Shown: positions 1 through 7,323, counted from the first letter of the stretch. The stretch: DNA of 11,484 bases from Bacillota bacterium (GCA_016283945.1 JAEENW010000234.1:1-11484); one strand, 5' to 3'. Notes: generated by a model not told the origin, from the sequence alone. Program-made: numbers and translations.

Positions 1-1215
1 GGGTTCGAGGCAGAGGAGGAGCGCAGGATCAAGCACGACGTGATGGCGCACATCCACACCTACGCGAGGGCCTGCCCTAAGGCTGCCGGGATCATCCATC
101 TCGGCGCGACCAGCTGCTACGTGACCGACAACGCGGATCTGATCATCTACCGCGAGGCGCTGAAGGAGATCAGGGCTGAGCTCGTGAGCGCGGCGTCAAA
201 GCTGGCCGCCCGGGCCGAGAAGTACGGCGGGCTTCCCGCCCTCGGCTACACGCACTACCAGCCCGCGCAGCCCGTCACCATGGGAAAGCGCTTCTGCCTC
301 TGGCTGCAGGACCTCATGTCCGACCTGGACGATCTGGACTTCGTCATCGAGGGCATGAGCTTCCTCGGCTGCCGCGGCACCACCGGGACCGAGGCGAGCT
401 TCATGGAGCTCTTCGGGGGCGACGCCGCGAAGATAGACGAGATGAACCGCAGGATAGCGGCTGAGTTCGGCTTTTCCCGCTGCTTCAGCGTCTGCGGGCA
501 GACCTATCCGCGCAAGCTGGATTCGAGGATACTCAACGTGCTCTCCGGCATAGCGCAGAGCTGCTGCCGCATGGCGACGGACATAAGGCTGCTGCAGCAC
601 GACCGCCAGCTCGAGGAGCCGTTCGCGGAGGACCAGGTAGGCTCTTCAGCGATGGCCTACAAGCGCAATCCGGTGCGCTGCGAGAGGATCTGCTCGCTCT
701 CGAGATACGTCATGGCGGACGCCGCCAACGCCTGCATGACGGCCTCGTCGCAGTGGATGGAGAGGACTCTGGACGACTCCGCCAACCGCAGGATCTCGCT
801 GCCCGAGGCCTTCCTCGCTGCTGACGCCGTGCTCAGGCTCACCGGAACCGTCGCCGAGGGGCTCAGGGTCAACGAGAAGCTGGTCCTCAAGGCTCTCTAC
901 GACTACATGCCCTTCATCTCGACCGAGAACATCCTGATGGACGCGGTCAAGCGCGGCGCGGACCGGCAGTGGGCGCACGAGATCATCAGGGAGCGCTCGA
1001 TGGAGGCTGTCCTGAGGATGAGAGACGGCGGCGAATGCGGGCTGCTGGAGGCTCTGGCCGCCGAGGCGGAGCTCAGGATGAGCGAGGAAGACATAAGAGC
1101 TTCGCTCGATCCGGCGGGCTACGTGGGGCGCTGCCCGGAGCAGGTCAGCTCGTACCTCGCGGAGATAAGGCCCAGGCTCGAGGGCGCCGCGGAAGTGCAG
1201 AAGGTAGAGATATAG
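1..1215 (+). CDS. purB: Adenylosuccinate lyase (PurB), 5' end missing
   Basis: PurB splits adenylosuccinate to AMP plus fumarate and SAICAR to AICAR plus fumarate, in the cytoplasm, during purine synthesis. The reading frame is open from base 1, so the gene begins outside the window; 404 residues are visible and about 70 N-terminal residues are probably absent. Family marks: HDVMAH near visible residue 12, the substrate-binding stretch IIHLGATSCYVTDN soon after, and the fumarase/aspartase-superfamily signature SSAMAYKRNP at about visible residues 215-224, on the mobile loop carrying the catalytic serine. The sequence resembles the roughly 475-residue PurB form shared by Clostridia and animals. 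An ATG at base 40 lies inside the conserved core and is not the start. It is followed after 88 bp by guaA on the same strand, so both purine end-branches are probably co-transcribed. No frameshift or missing motif is seen. Confidence 0.96.
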   Translation, partial: GFEAEEERRIKHDVMAHIHTYARACPKAAGIIHLGATSCYVTDNADLIIYREALKEIRAELVSAASKLAARAEKYGGLPALGYTHYQPAQPVTMGKRFCLWLQDLMSDLDDLDFVIEGMSFLGCRGTTGTEASFMELFGGDAAKIDEMNRRIAAEFGFSRCFSVCGQTYPRKLDSRILNVLSGIAQSCCRMATDIRLLQHDRQLEEPFAEDQVGSSAMAYKRNPVRCERICSLSRYVMADAANACMTASSQWMERTLDDSANRRISLPEAFLAADAVLRLTGTVAEGLRVNEKLVLKALYDYMPFISTENILMDAVKRGADRQWAHEIIRERSMEAVLRMRDGGECGLLEALAAEAELRMSEEDIRASLDPAGYVGRCPEQVSSYLAEIRPRLEGAAEVQKVEI

Positions 1216-1303
1216 GAGCCGGAGGGCGGCGGGCCGGGGCGCCGGAGAGACAGTGATAAAGGATATTCAGTGCCGCCGGCGCGCGGCGAAGGGAGAAAGT
1301 GAC

Positions 1304-2902
1304 ATGGAAAAGATCCTGGTCCTCGATTTTGGGGGACAGTACGATCAGCTCATAGCAAGGAGGATACGCTCCGCGGGAGTATACGCCGAGATAGAGCCGT
1401 ATTCCTCGCTCAGCCTGAGCGGGCTCAAGGCCCGAGGCTACAGCGGGATAGTCTTCACGGGAGGGCCGGACAGCGTATACGAGCCCGGAGCGCCCTCGTT
1501 CGATCCGGAGATACTCGGAGCCGGGATCCCCGTGCTCGGGATATGCTACGGGGCCCAGCTGATGGCCTTCCTGGCCGGCGGCGAGGTGGGGCCTGCGGAG
1601 AGCGGGAGCGAGTACGGCCGGGCTGAGCTGAGGCTATGCGGCGGAGAGGCGGGGGCTGAAAGCGGCAGCGCTCCGGGAGCGGACGGCGGAGGCCCCGCCT
1701 GCGCGCTCTTCGAGGGCGTTCCCGCCGAGAGCGTCTGTTGGATGAGCCACACCGACTGCGTCAGGGAGCTCCCGGAGGGCTTCGTCCGCGCGGCTTCCAC
1801 GCCGGGCTGCCTCAACGCGGCCTTCTACGATCCCTCGCGCTCGCTGTACGCGCTGCAGTTCCACCCTGAGGTGACTCACACTGAATTCGGGCAGAGGATG
1901 CTCGTCAATTTCGTCTACTCTGTCTGCGGCTGCTCGGGGGGCTGGACCGCGGGGGACATCGCGGCGAGCACCGTATCGAGGCTCAGGGAGGAGCTCGCGG
2001 GGAAGCGCGTGCTTCTCGCCCTGTCGGGCGGCGTCGACTCCTCGGTCGCGGCCGAGATGCTGCGCCGGGCGATAGGGGACAGGCTGGTCTGCGTCTTCGT
2101 AGACCACGGGCTCCTCAGGAAGGGCGAGGCTGATCTGGTCGAGAGGGCCTTCAGGCCCAGGCTCGGGGGCGGGCTGATCAGGGTCGACGCCTCGGAGCGC
2201 TTCCTCGGCAGGCTCGCCGGGGTCGCGGATCCCGAGGAGAAGAGAAAGATCATAGGCGAAGAGTTCATCAGGGTCTTCGAGGAGGAGGCCGGAAAGCTCG
2301 GGCATATAGACGCGCTCGCGCAGGGGACGATCTACCCCGACATAGTCGAGAGCGGCAAGGGCGGAGCGGCTGTCATCAAGAGCCACCACAACGTCGGCGG
2401 CCTTCCCGAGAGGATGGGCTTCAGCGAGATAGTGGAGCCGCTTCGCATGCTCTTCAAGGACGAGGTCAGGCAGGCGGGGCTCGAGCTCGGGCTGCCTGAG
2501 GAGCTGGTCATGCGCCAGCCCTTCCCCGGACCGGGGCTCGCCGTCAGGATCACGGGGGAGATCACCCGCGAGAAGGTCCGGCTGCTGCAGGAGGCGGACG
2601 CGATCTTCAGGGAGGAGATCGACGCGTTCCTGAGGACTGAAGGCGGCTTCAGGGCGGACCAGTACTTCGCGGTGCTCACGGACACGCGCTCCGTTGGCGT
2701 GATGGGCGATTACAGGACCTTCGGCTATACCCTCGCCCTGAGGTGCGTCACGACCGACGACTTCATGACGGCGGAGTTCACGAGGCTTCCCTGGGATCTG
2801 CTCGAGAGAGTCTCGGGCCGCGTCACGGGCGAGGTCCCGGGTATCAGCAGGGTGGTCTACGACGTGAGCTCAAAGCCGCCCGCGACCGTGGAGTGGCTGT
2901 AG
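1304..2902 (+). CDS. guaA: GMP synthase, glutamine-hydrolysing (GuaA)
   Basis: GuaA converts XMP to GMP using ATP and ammonia taken from glutamine. I choose ATG 1304: GGGAGAAA lies 6 bp upstream and the protein then begins MEKILVLDFGGQYDQL as the family does; a GTG at 1253 would add 17 atypical residues. Length is 532 aa. Domain order: class I glutamine amidotransferase (residues 1-200; nucleophile Cys81 in GICYGAQ, His187 and Glu189 in HPEV), ATP pyrophosphatase with P-loop SGGVDSS (241-247), and the C-terminal dimerisation domain with RQPFPGPGLAVRITGEI and the terminal KPPATVEWL. The amidotransferase domain carries a Gly/Ala/Ser-rich insertion at about residues 112-132, which makes the protein a little longer than usual. 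The pyrG start follows 21 bp after the stop, so translation and transcription are probably coupled. Confidence 0.97.
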   Translation: MEKILVLDFGGQYDQLIARRIRSAGVYAEIEPYSSLSLSGLKARGYSGIVFTGGPDSVYEPGAPSFDPEILGAGIPVLGICYGAQLMAFLAGGEVGPAESGSEYGRAELRLCGGEAGAESGSAPGADGGGPACALFEGVPAESVCWMSHTDCVRELPEGFVRAASTPGCLNAAFYDPSRSLYALQFHPEVTHTEFGQRMLVNFVYSVCGCSGGWTAGDIAASTVSRLREELAGKRVLLALSGGVDSSVAAEMLRRAIGDRLVCVFVDHGLLRKGEADLVERAFRPRLGGGLIRVDASERFLGRLAGVADPEEKRKIIGEEFIRVFEEEAGKLGHIDALAQGTIYPDIVESGKGGAAVIKSHHNVGGLPERMGFSEIVEPLRMLFKDEVRQAGLELGLPEELVMRQPFPGPGLAVRITGEITREKVRLLQEADAIFREEIDAFLRTEGGFRADQYFAVLTDTRSVGVMGDYRTFGYTLALRCVTTDDFMTAEFTRLPWDLLERVSGRVTGEVPGISRVVYDVSSKPPATVEWL

Positions 2903-2923
2903 GAGCTCGAAAGGAGGAGCGGG

Positions 2924-4519
2924 ATGAGCAAGTTCATTTTCGTGACCGGAGGAGTGGTCTCCGGGCTCGGCAAGGGCATCACGGCGGCGTCTCTTGGGAG
3001 GCTGCTCAAGGCGAGGGGGCTCAAGGTCGCCTCGCAGAAGCTTGATCCCTACATCAACGTGGATCCCGGCACCATGAGCCCCTACCAGCACGGAGAGGTC
3101 TACGTCACCGAGGACGGCACCGAGACCGACCTGGACCTCGGGCACTACGAGCGCTTCATAGACGAGGACCTCAGCCGCTGGTCGAACCTCACTACGGGAA
3201 GGGTATACCGCGACGTGCTCGAGAAGGAGCGCCGCGGCGAGTACCTCGGCTCGACGGTGCAGGTGATACCGCATGTTACCGACGAGATCAAGGCCTTCAT
3301 ATACTCGCTCGCGCGGGACAGCGGGGCGGACGTGGTCATAACCGAGATAGGCGGGACCATAGGCGATATAGAGTCGCAGCCTTTCATCGAGGCCGTCAGG
3401 CAGATCTCCCGTGAGGCCGGCCGCGGAAACAGCCTCTTCATCCACGTCACGCTCGTTCCCTATCTCAAGGGTTCAGGGGAGCACAAATCCAAGCCCACGC
3501 AGCACTCGGTCAAGGAGCTGCAGGGCATGGGTATAGACCCGGACATCATAGTGCTGAGGTGTGACGAGCCGCTCGAGGAGGACATCTTCGATAAGACGGC
3601 GCTCTTCTGCAGCGTTAAGCGAGACTGCGTCATAGAGAACATGACGCTCCCCTGCCTCTACGAGGTGCCGGTCATGCTCGAGGAGCAGGGCTTTTCGGGC
3701 GTAGTGTGCAGGGAGCTCGGTATAGACGCTCCCGAGCCTGACCTGTCCGAGTGGAAGGCTATGCTGGAGCGGGCTGAGAGCGCCGGAAAGAGCGTGAAGA
3801 TAGGGCTGGTCGGAAAGTACACGGCCCTTCACGACGCCTATCTCTCGCTTACGGAGGCGATAAAGCACGCCGCCTGGTCCTGCGGGGCTCAGGCCGAGAT
3901 AGTCTGGATAGACTCCGCCGGACTGACGCCGGAGAACGCCGGGGAGCTGCTCGGAGGATGCGGCGGGATCATAGTCCCGGGCGGCTTCGGGAGCCGCGGC
4001 ACCGAGGGCATGATCGCGGCGGCGGACTGGTGCAGGATAAACGACAAGCCGTATCTTGGCATATGCCTCGGGATGCAGATCGCGGTCATCGCCTTCGCGA
4101 GGAGCGTTCTGGGCCTCGCGGACGCGAATTCCGGCGAGTTCGATCCGGACAGCCCGCACAAGGTCATAGACTTCATGCCCGGGCAGAGCGACGAGCTCGA
4201 CAAGGGCGGGACCCTCAGGCTGGGCTCCTTCCCATGCGCGCTGGCTCCGGGAAGCCTCCTGGAGCGCTGCTACGGCGCGCCGCTCGTTACTGAGCGCCAC
4301 AGGCACCGCTATGAGTTCATGAACGAGTACAGGGAGGCCTTTGAGGCGGCTGGTATGAGGCTGAGCGGCGTCTCCCCGGACGGGGAGCTCGTGGAGGCCG
4401 TGGAGATACCCTCCTGCCGCTTCTACGCGGGAGTGCAGTCGCACCCCGAGTTCAAGAGCAGGCCAAACAGGCCGCATCCGCTCTTCGCAGACTTCATAAG
4501 GGCTTCGCTGGGGCAGTAA
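2924..4519 (+). CDS. pyrG: CTP synthase (PyrG)
   Basis: PyrG aminates UTP to CTP with ATP and glutamine, the last step of pyrimidine nucleotide synthesis. The ATG is preceded by an ideal Shine-Dalgarno (AAGGAGG, 2911-2917, 6 bp spacer). At 531 aa it has normal family length. The N-terminal amidoligase domain (about 1-270) opens with KFIFVTGGVVSGLGKGIT (P-loop Lys17), then SQKLDPYINVDPGTMSPYQH and EVYVTEDGTETDLDLGHYER, and later IGGTIGDIES. The class I glutamine amidotransferase domain (about 290-531) has Cys381 in GICLGMQ and His507/Glu509 in SHPEF. Both active sites are complete. Ile codons are largely ATA, as in most genes here and unlike fba. It sits between guaA and glmS in what looks like one operon. 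Confidence 0.98.
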   Translation: MSKFIFVTGGVVSGLGKGITAASLGRLLKARGLKVASQKLDPYINVDPGTMSPYQHGEVYVTEDGTETDLDLGHYERFIDEDLSRWSNLTTGRVYRDVLEKERRGEYLGSTVQVIPHVTDEIKAFIYSLARDSGADVVITEIGGTIGDIESQPFIEAVRQISREAGRGNSLFIHVTLVPYLKGSGEHKSKPTQHSVKELQGMGIDPDIIVLRCDEPLEEDIFDKTALFCSVKRDCVIENMTLPCLYEVPVMLEEQGFSGVVCRELGIDAPEPDLSEWKAMLERAESAGKSVKIGLVGKYTALHDAYLSLTEAIKHAAWSCGAQAEIVWIDSAGLTPENAGELLGGCGGIIVPGGFGSRGTEGMIAAADWCRINDKPYLGICLGMQIAVIAFARSVLGLADANSGEFDPDSPHKVIDFMPGQSDELDKGGTLRLGSFPCALAPGSLLERCYGAPLVTERHRHRYEFMNEYREAFEAAGMRLSGVSPDGELVEAVEIPSCRFYAGVQSHPEFKSRPNRPHPLFADFIRASLGQ

Positions 4520-4551
4520 CGCGGATCAAGAGACGAAAGGAAACAGTCAAA

Positions 4552-6369
4552 ATGTGCGGGATCATCGGATACATAGGGACGGCGCAGGCGGCGCCGGTGC
4601 TGCTCGAGGGGCTCAGGAAGCTCGAATACAGGGGCTACGACTCCGCCGGAGTCGCGGTGCTCGAGGGCGGCGGTATCGACACTGTCAAGACCTCGGGGCG
4701 CATCGAGGCCCTTGCCGAGAAGGTCAGGGCGGCCGGAGGCCTCAGCGGCAGCGTCGGCATAGGGCACACCCGCTGGGCGACCCACGGAGTCCCCAACGAG
4801 ACCAACGCGCATCCCCACGTGTCTTCCGACGGGCGCTTCGCGGTCGTGCACAACGGGATCATAGAGAACTACGTCGAGCTCAGGGAGGAGCTGATCTCCC
4901 AGGGCGTGAGCTTCAGGAGCGAGACCGACACCGAGGTCATAGTGCAGCTTCTCGACCGCTGCTACGACGGCGATCTCAAGCAGGCTCTCATGAGGACCGT
5001 CTCGAGGCTCAGGGGCTCCTACGCCATAGGCGTGCTGAGCGCCTCCGATCCCGACGTCATCTACGCCTCGCGCAGCGCCATGCCGCTGATACTTGGCATA
5101 GGCGCCGGAGAGAACTTCTTCGCGTCCGACATCACGGCGCTCGTCTCGCACACCCGCAACGTGATCGACATGGACGACGGCGAGTTCGCGGAGATACGCA
5201 GGGATGGGATCAGCGTGTTCGACCACAGCGGAAAGCTCATCCGCAAGCCCGAGAGGCGGATCACCTGGGACATAGCCGCGGCGGAGAAGAACGGCTACGA
5301 TCACTTCATGCTCAAGGAGATCATGGAGCAGCCGGCCGCGCTCAAGGCCTCGATAGAGCCGAGGCTCAGGGACGGAAGGGTGGTATTCGAAGGGCTCGAG
5401 CTCGACATGAGCCGCTTCGACCGCGTGCTCATCACCGCCTGCGGCTCGGCCTACTACGCGGGCTGCGTGGGCAGGACGGTCATAGAGAGGCTCTGCCGCG
5501 TGCAGACCGAGGCTGAGCTCGCCAGCGAGCTGAGGTACCGCGACCCCGTCATGGACGAGAGGACGCTGGTGATAGTCATAAGCCAGTCCGGCGAGACGGC
5601 TGACACCATCGCCGCGCTCAAGGAGTGCAGGTCCCGCGGAGCCTTCGTGCTCTCGATAGTGAACGTGGTCGGGAGCAGCATCGCCAAGCTCTCGGACTTC
5701 GTCATCTACACCTGGGCGGGTCCCGAGATCGCGGTCGCGACCACCAAGGGCTACACCACGCAGGTCGCGGTGCTGGAGATGTTCGCGCTCTGGGCCGCCG
5801 ACAGGCTGGGCCGCGTGAGCCCCGAAAGGTACGCCGAGATCGCCGCGGGGATCGCGAGGATCCCGGAGAGGGCGCAGAGGGCGCTCGACCTCAACGCCAG
5901 CGTCAGGAGGCTCGCGAAGCGCTATCACGGCAACAGCTCGCTCTTCTTCATGGGGCGCGACCTCGACTACGCGGTCAGCCTCGAGGGCTCCCTCAAGCTC
6001 AAGGAGATATCATACATCCACTCCGAGGCCTACGCCGCGGGCGAGCTCAAGCACGGGACCATAGCCCTGATAGAGCCGGGAAGGCTCGTGATCGCGCTGT
6101 GCTGCTGCGAGAGGCTGTTCGAGAAGATGGTCTCGAACATACAGCAGGTCAAGGCCAGGGGCGCCAAGGTGCTCGCGGTGGCCTGCGAGGGAGAGAGGAG
6201 GATCTTCTCCGAGGCGGACGACGTGCTGCTCGTGCCGCGCGCGGACGAGATACTGATGCCCGTCACCGAGATAATCCCCATGCAGCTCTTCGCCTACCAC
6301 GTGGCGCTGGAGAACGGCTGCGACATAGACAAGCCTAAGAACCTCGCCAAGTCCGTGACGGTGGAGTGA
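4552..6369 (+). CDS. glmS: Glutamine--fructose-6-phosphate aminotransferase, isomerising (GlmS)
   Basis: GlmS makes glucosamine-6-phosphate from fructose-6-phosphate and glutamine, the committed step toward UDP-GlcNAc, peptidoglycan and teichoic acids. At 605 aa it is full length. The start MCGIIGYIG places the class II amidotransferase nucleophile at Cys2, exposed as Cys1 after Met removal. The glutaminase domain (about 1-235) contains HTRWATHG and HNGIIENY; two SIS sugar-isomerase domains follow (about 285-420 and 455-590), with ITACGS at 294-299, ISQSGET at 343-349, SYIHSEAYAAGELKHG, and the conserved C-terminal tail NLAKSVTVE. The Shine-Dalgarno AAAGGA (4536-4541) is 10 bp from the ATG. 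Only 32 bp separate it from pyrG, leaving no room for the glmS ribozyme found upstream of this gene in many Bacillota. It is probably the last gene of the purB-guaA-pyrG-glmS unit. Confidence 0.98.
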   Translation: MCGIIGYIGTAQAAPVLLEGLRKLEYRGYDSAGVAVLEGGGIDTVKTSGRIEALAEKVRAAGGLSGSVGIGHTRWATHGVPNETNAHPHVSSDGRFAVVHNGIIENYVELREELISQGVSFRSETDTEVIVQLLDRCYDGDLKQALMRTVSRLRGSYAIGVLSASDPDVIYASRSAMPLILGIGAGENFFASDITALVSHTRNVIDMDDGEFAEIRRDGISVFDHSGKLIRKPERRITWDIAAAEKNGYDHFMLKEIMEQPAALKASIEPRLRDGRVVFEGLELDMSRFDRVLITACGSAYYAGCVGRTVIERLCRVQTEAELASELRYRDPVMDERTLVIVISQSGETADTIAALKECRSRGAFVLSIVNVVGSSIAKLSDFVIYTWAGPEIAVATTKGYTTQVAVLEMFALWAADRLGRVSPERYAEIAAGIARIPERAQRALDLNASVRRLAKRYHGNSSLFFMGRDLDYAVSLEGSLKLKEISYIHSEAYAAGELKHGTIALIEPGRLVIALCCCERLFEKMVSNIQQVKARGAKVLAVACEGERRIFSEADDVLLVPRADEILMPVTEIIPMQLFAYHVALENGCDIDKPKNLAKSVTVE

Positions 6370-6383
6370 GAGCGCGGGAAGCT

Positions 6384-6455
6384 CCGGCAGCGGCGCCGAA
6401 GGCCATCTGCCGGCTGGCAGGTGGTGAAAGGGCGCGTAAGGGCGCCCTGCGCCGC
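6384..6455 (+). other. Possible folded RNA in the glmS 3' region (three-way junction)
   Basis: Just after glmS the + strand can fold into a compact three-way junction. A closing stem GCGGCGC (6390-6396) pairs with GCGCCGC (6449-6455). It encloses a 9-bp hairpin (CCATCTGCC 6403-6411, loop GGCT, GGCAGGTGG 6416-6424) and a 6-bp hairpin (GGGCGC 6430-6435, loop of 6, GCGCCC 6442-6447). A competing 7-bp pairing, CCGGCAG (6384-6390) with CTGCCGG (6407-6413), would break the closing stem and the first hairpin. I recognise no known RNA family. In DNA this GC-rich, chance pairings are common, so this is a weak call. Confidence 0.3.
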
Positions 6456-6490
6456 ACACTCAACAAGCCTGAAAAGTATTGAAATATAGG

Positions 6491-6563
6491 GAGAGCTCCC
6501 CCGCTTGCGGCGGGGCTCCGAAGGTGCCGGCCTTCTGGAGCCTGCCGCGGCGGGGGAGCACTC
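6491..6563. repeat. Long near-perfect hairpin, about 30 bp stem
   Basis: A 73-base palindromic element. The outer arms GCTCCCCCGC (6495-6504) and GCGGGGGAGC (6550-6559) are perfect complements, extended outward by GAG/CTC (6491-6493 with 6561-6563) past an A-A mismatch. The inner arms GCGGC (6507-6511), GGGCTCC (6513-6519) and GAAGG (6520-6524) pair with GCCGC (6544-6548), GGAGCCT (6537-6543) and CCTTC (6531-6535), leaving single-base bulges at 6512 and 6536. The loop is TGCCGG (6525-6530). Neither side carries a real T-run: the + strand continues GTGTATGATC, the - strand CCTATATTTCAATACTTTT. It could stop transcription of glmS or marR, or be a dispersed intergenic palindrome. Confidence 0.6.
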
Positions 6564-6575
6564 GTGTATGATCAT

Positions 6576-6599
6576 CCGGCCTCAGCCGGTCTGTTTATT
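6576..6599 (+). terminator. Possible weak intrinsic terminator after glmS
   Basis: A short hairpin CCGGC (6576-6580), loop CTCA, GCCGG (6585-6589) is followed by TCTGTTTATT on the + strand. It lies about 210 bp after glmS and immediately beyond the marR stop codon on the other strand. The stem is only 5 bp and the T-run is interrupted, so efficiency is doubtful; the larger hairpin just upstream may matter more. Confidence 0.3.
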
Positions 6600-7242
6600 C
6601 CCGCGTTTCCGCTTCCTGCGTCTCAGCGTTCTCTCCGAGCGCCTTCTTGAGCAGTCCCCTGAGGGTCTCCTGCTCCTCATCGCTCAGGGCGGAGAAGAGC
6701 TCAGCGTCTTCAGCGGGTCCCTCGGAGGCGAGCTTTCTTCCCTCCTCGGTGATCTTCAGCATGGCGCTGCGCCTGTCCATGCCGCTCCGGGTCCTCTCGA
6801 TGAGCCCCTTGGACTCGAGCTTGCCGAGCACCTCGCTCATGCTTCCCGGCCTCACGCCGAGCACCTCCTGAAGGGCTCTCTGCGGGGTCTCGCCGGTCTG
6901 CGAGAGTATCACGAGTATCTTCCTCTGGGTCGCGGCGCTGCCGCCGTGGCGAAGCTCCCTGAAGCAGCGCATCATCAGCGATTCGAGCGAATCGTCCTGC
7001 GGGATCTCCATCATGCGCCTGCCGCGCATCGGGCCGTGCCCGAAGCCCTCGAAGCGCCTTCCTTCGCCGCCCTCGGGACGGCGGTCGTATCCTTCCTCAA
7101 TATCGTCCGGCCTGCGCCTGCGGGGGAAGTCCTGCCCGCCGCGGCCGTTCATATCTCTATCTCTGAATCTCATATCCTCGTTACCTCCGTTATCATCGTC
7201 TCTGCGGTCCATGCCGGATCCGTATCCTTTTCTGTATCTCAT
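6595..7242 (-). CDS. MarR-family transcriptional regulator with Arg/Gly/Asp-rich N-terminal tail
   Basis: A 215-residue winged-helix repressor of the MarR type. I choose the ATG at 7242: AAGGGGG lies 8 bp upstream, whereas the in-frame ATG at 7266 has no well-placed Shine-Dalgarno. Residues 1 to about 80 are low-complexity and charged, rich in R, G, D and M, and look disordered. The winged helix follows at about 100-170: helices around TQRKILVILSQTG, the recognition region RPGSMSEVLGKLESKGLIER (131-150), and the wing GMDRRSAMLKITEEG (154-168) with the DRR signature of the family. A C-terminal helix (about 180-202) should complete the dimer interface. Canonical MarR proteins are about 140-160 aa, so the tail is the oddity. 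It has its own promoter overlapping a palindrome and is divergent from the SLH/NodB gene, a possible target. The effector is unknown. Confidence 0.88.
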   Translation of the reverse strand: MRYRKGYGSGMDRRDDDNGGNEDMRFRDRDMNGRGGQDFPRRRRPDDIEEGYDRRPEGGEGRRFEGFGHGPMRGRRMMEIPQDDSLESLMMRCFRELRHGGSAATQRKILVILSQTGETPQRALQEVLGVRPGSMSEVLGKLESKGLIERTRSGMDRRSAMLKITEEGRKLASEGPAEDAELFSALSDEEQETLRGLLKKALGENAETQEAETRE

Positions 7243-7286
7243 GAAAGTGTCCCCCTTTCCGTGCATTCAAATTATTAGGTACCTTA

Positions 7287-7305
7287 CGGTGTGCATGATA
7301 CACCG
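7287..7305. promoter_or_regulatory. Palindromic operator-like site over the marR -10 box
   Basis: CGGTGTGCATGATACACCG is an inverted repeat with 6-bp perfect arms (7287-7292 and 7300-7305) and a 7-bp centre. It covers the -10 box of the marR promoter on the - strand, where a bound dimer would block RNA polymerase. MarR proteins commonly bind such palindromes in their own promoters; that this MarR binds here is inference. Confidence 0.6.
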
Positions 7306-7323
7306 CCTCTTTGAAAATGTCAA
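7295..7323 (-). promoter_or_regulatory. marR promoter (sigma-70/SigA type)
   Basis: On the - strand a perfect -35 TTGACA (7318-7323) is separated by exactly 17 bp from TATCAT (7295-7300, one mismatch to TATAAT). The start of transcription is expected near 7287-7289, giving a leader of about 45 nt before the marR ATG at 7242. It is the best promoter match in the window. Confidence 0.8.

Noticed and set aside
1253..1303. In-frame GTG start extending GuaA by 17 residues
   Set aside because: The extension is basic and unlike the family; ATG 1304 has a good ribosome binding site and gives the usual N-terminus.
3473..4477. 334-codon antisense frame opposite pyrG
   Set aside because: Shadow of pyrG with no domain, no ribosome binding site and biased composition.
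4423..5928. 501-codon open frame on the - strand opposite glmS
   Set aside because: It overlaps the complete, motif-rich glmS and the pyrG end. The composition (Leu/Arg/Ala/Asp/Val) is typical of antisense frames in GC-rich coding DNA, and it has no recognisable domain.
6421..6447. GGTGAAAGGGCGCGTAAG stretch resembling the P11/P12 region of RNase P RNA
   Set aside because: The gap is too short for an RNase P RNA and the universally conserved parts (such as GAGGAAAGTCC and the ACAGAA region) are absent.
6294..6575. - strand frame containing STVTDLARFLG, a phrase often seen in annotated hypothetical proteins
   Set aside because: It is simply the reverse strand of the highly conserved GlmS C-terminus (NLAKSVTVE).
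6505..7278. 257-codon + strand frame opposite marR
   Set aside because: MarR on the - strand has a clear winged helix, Shine-Dalgarno and promoter. The + frame starts inside the long hairpin and has no domain.
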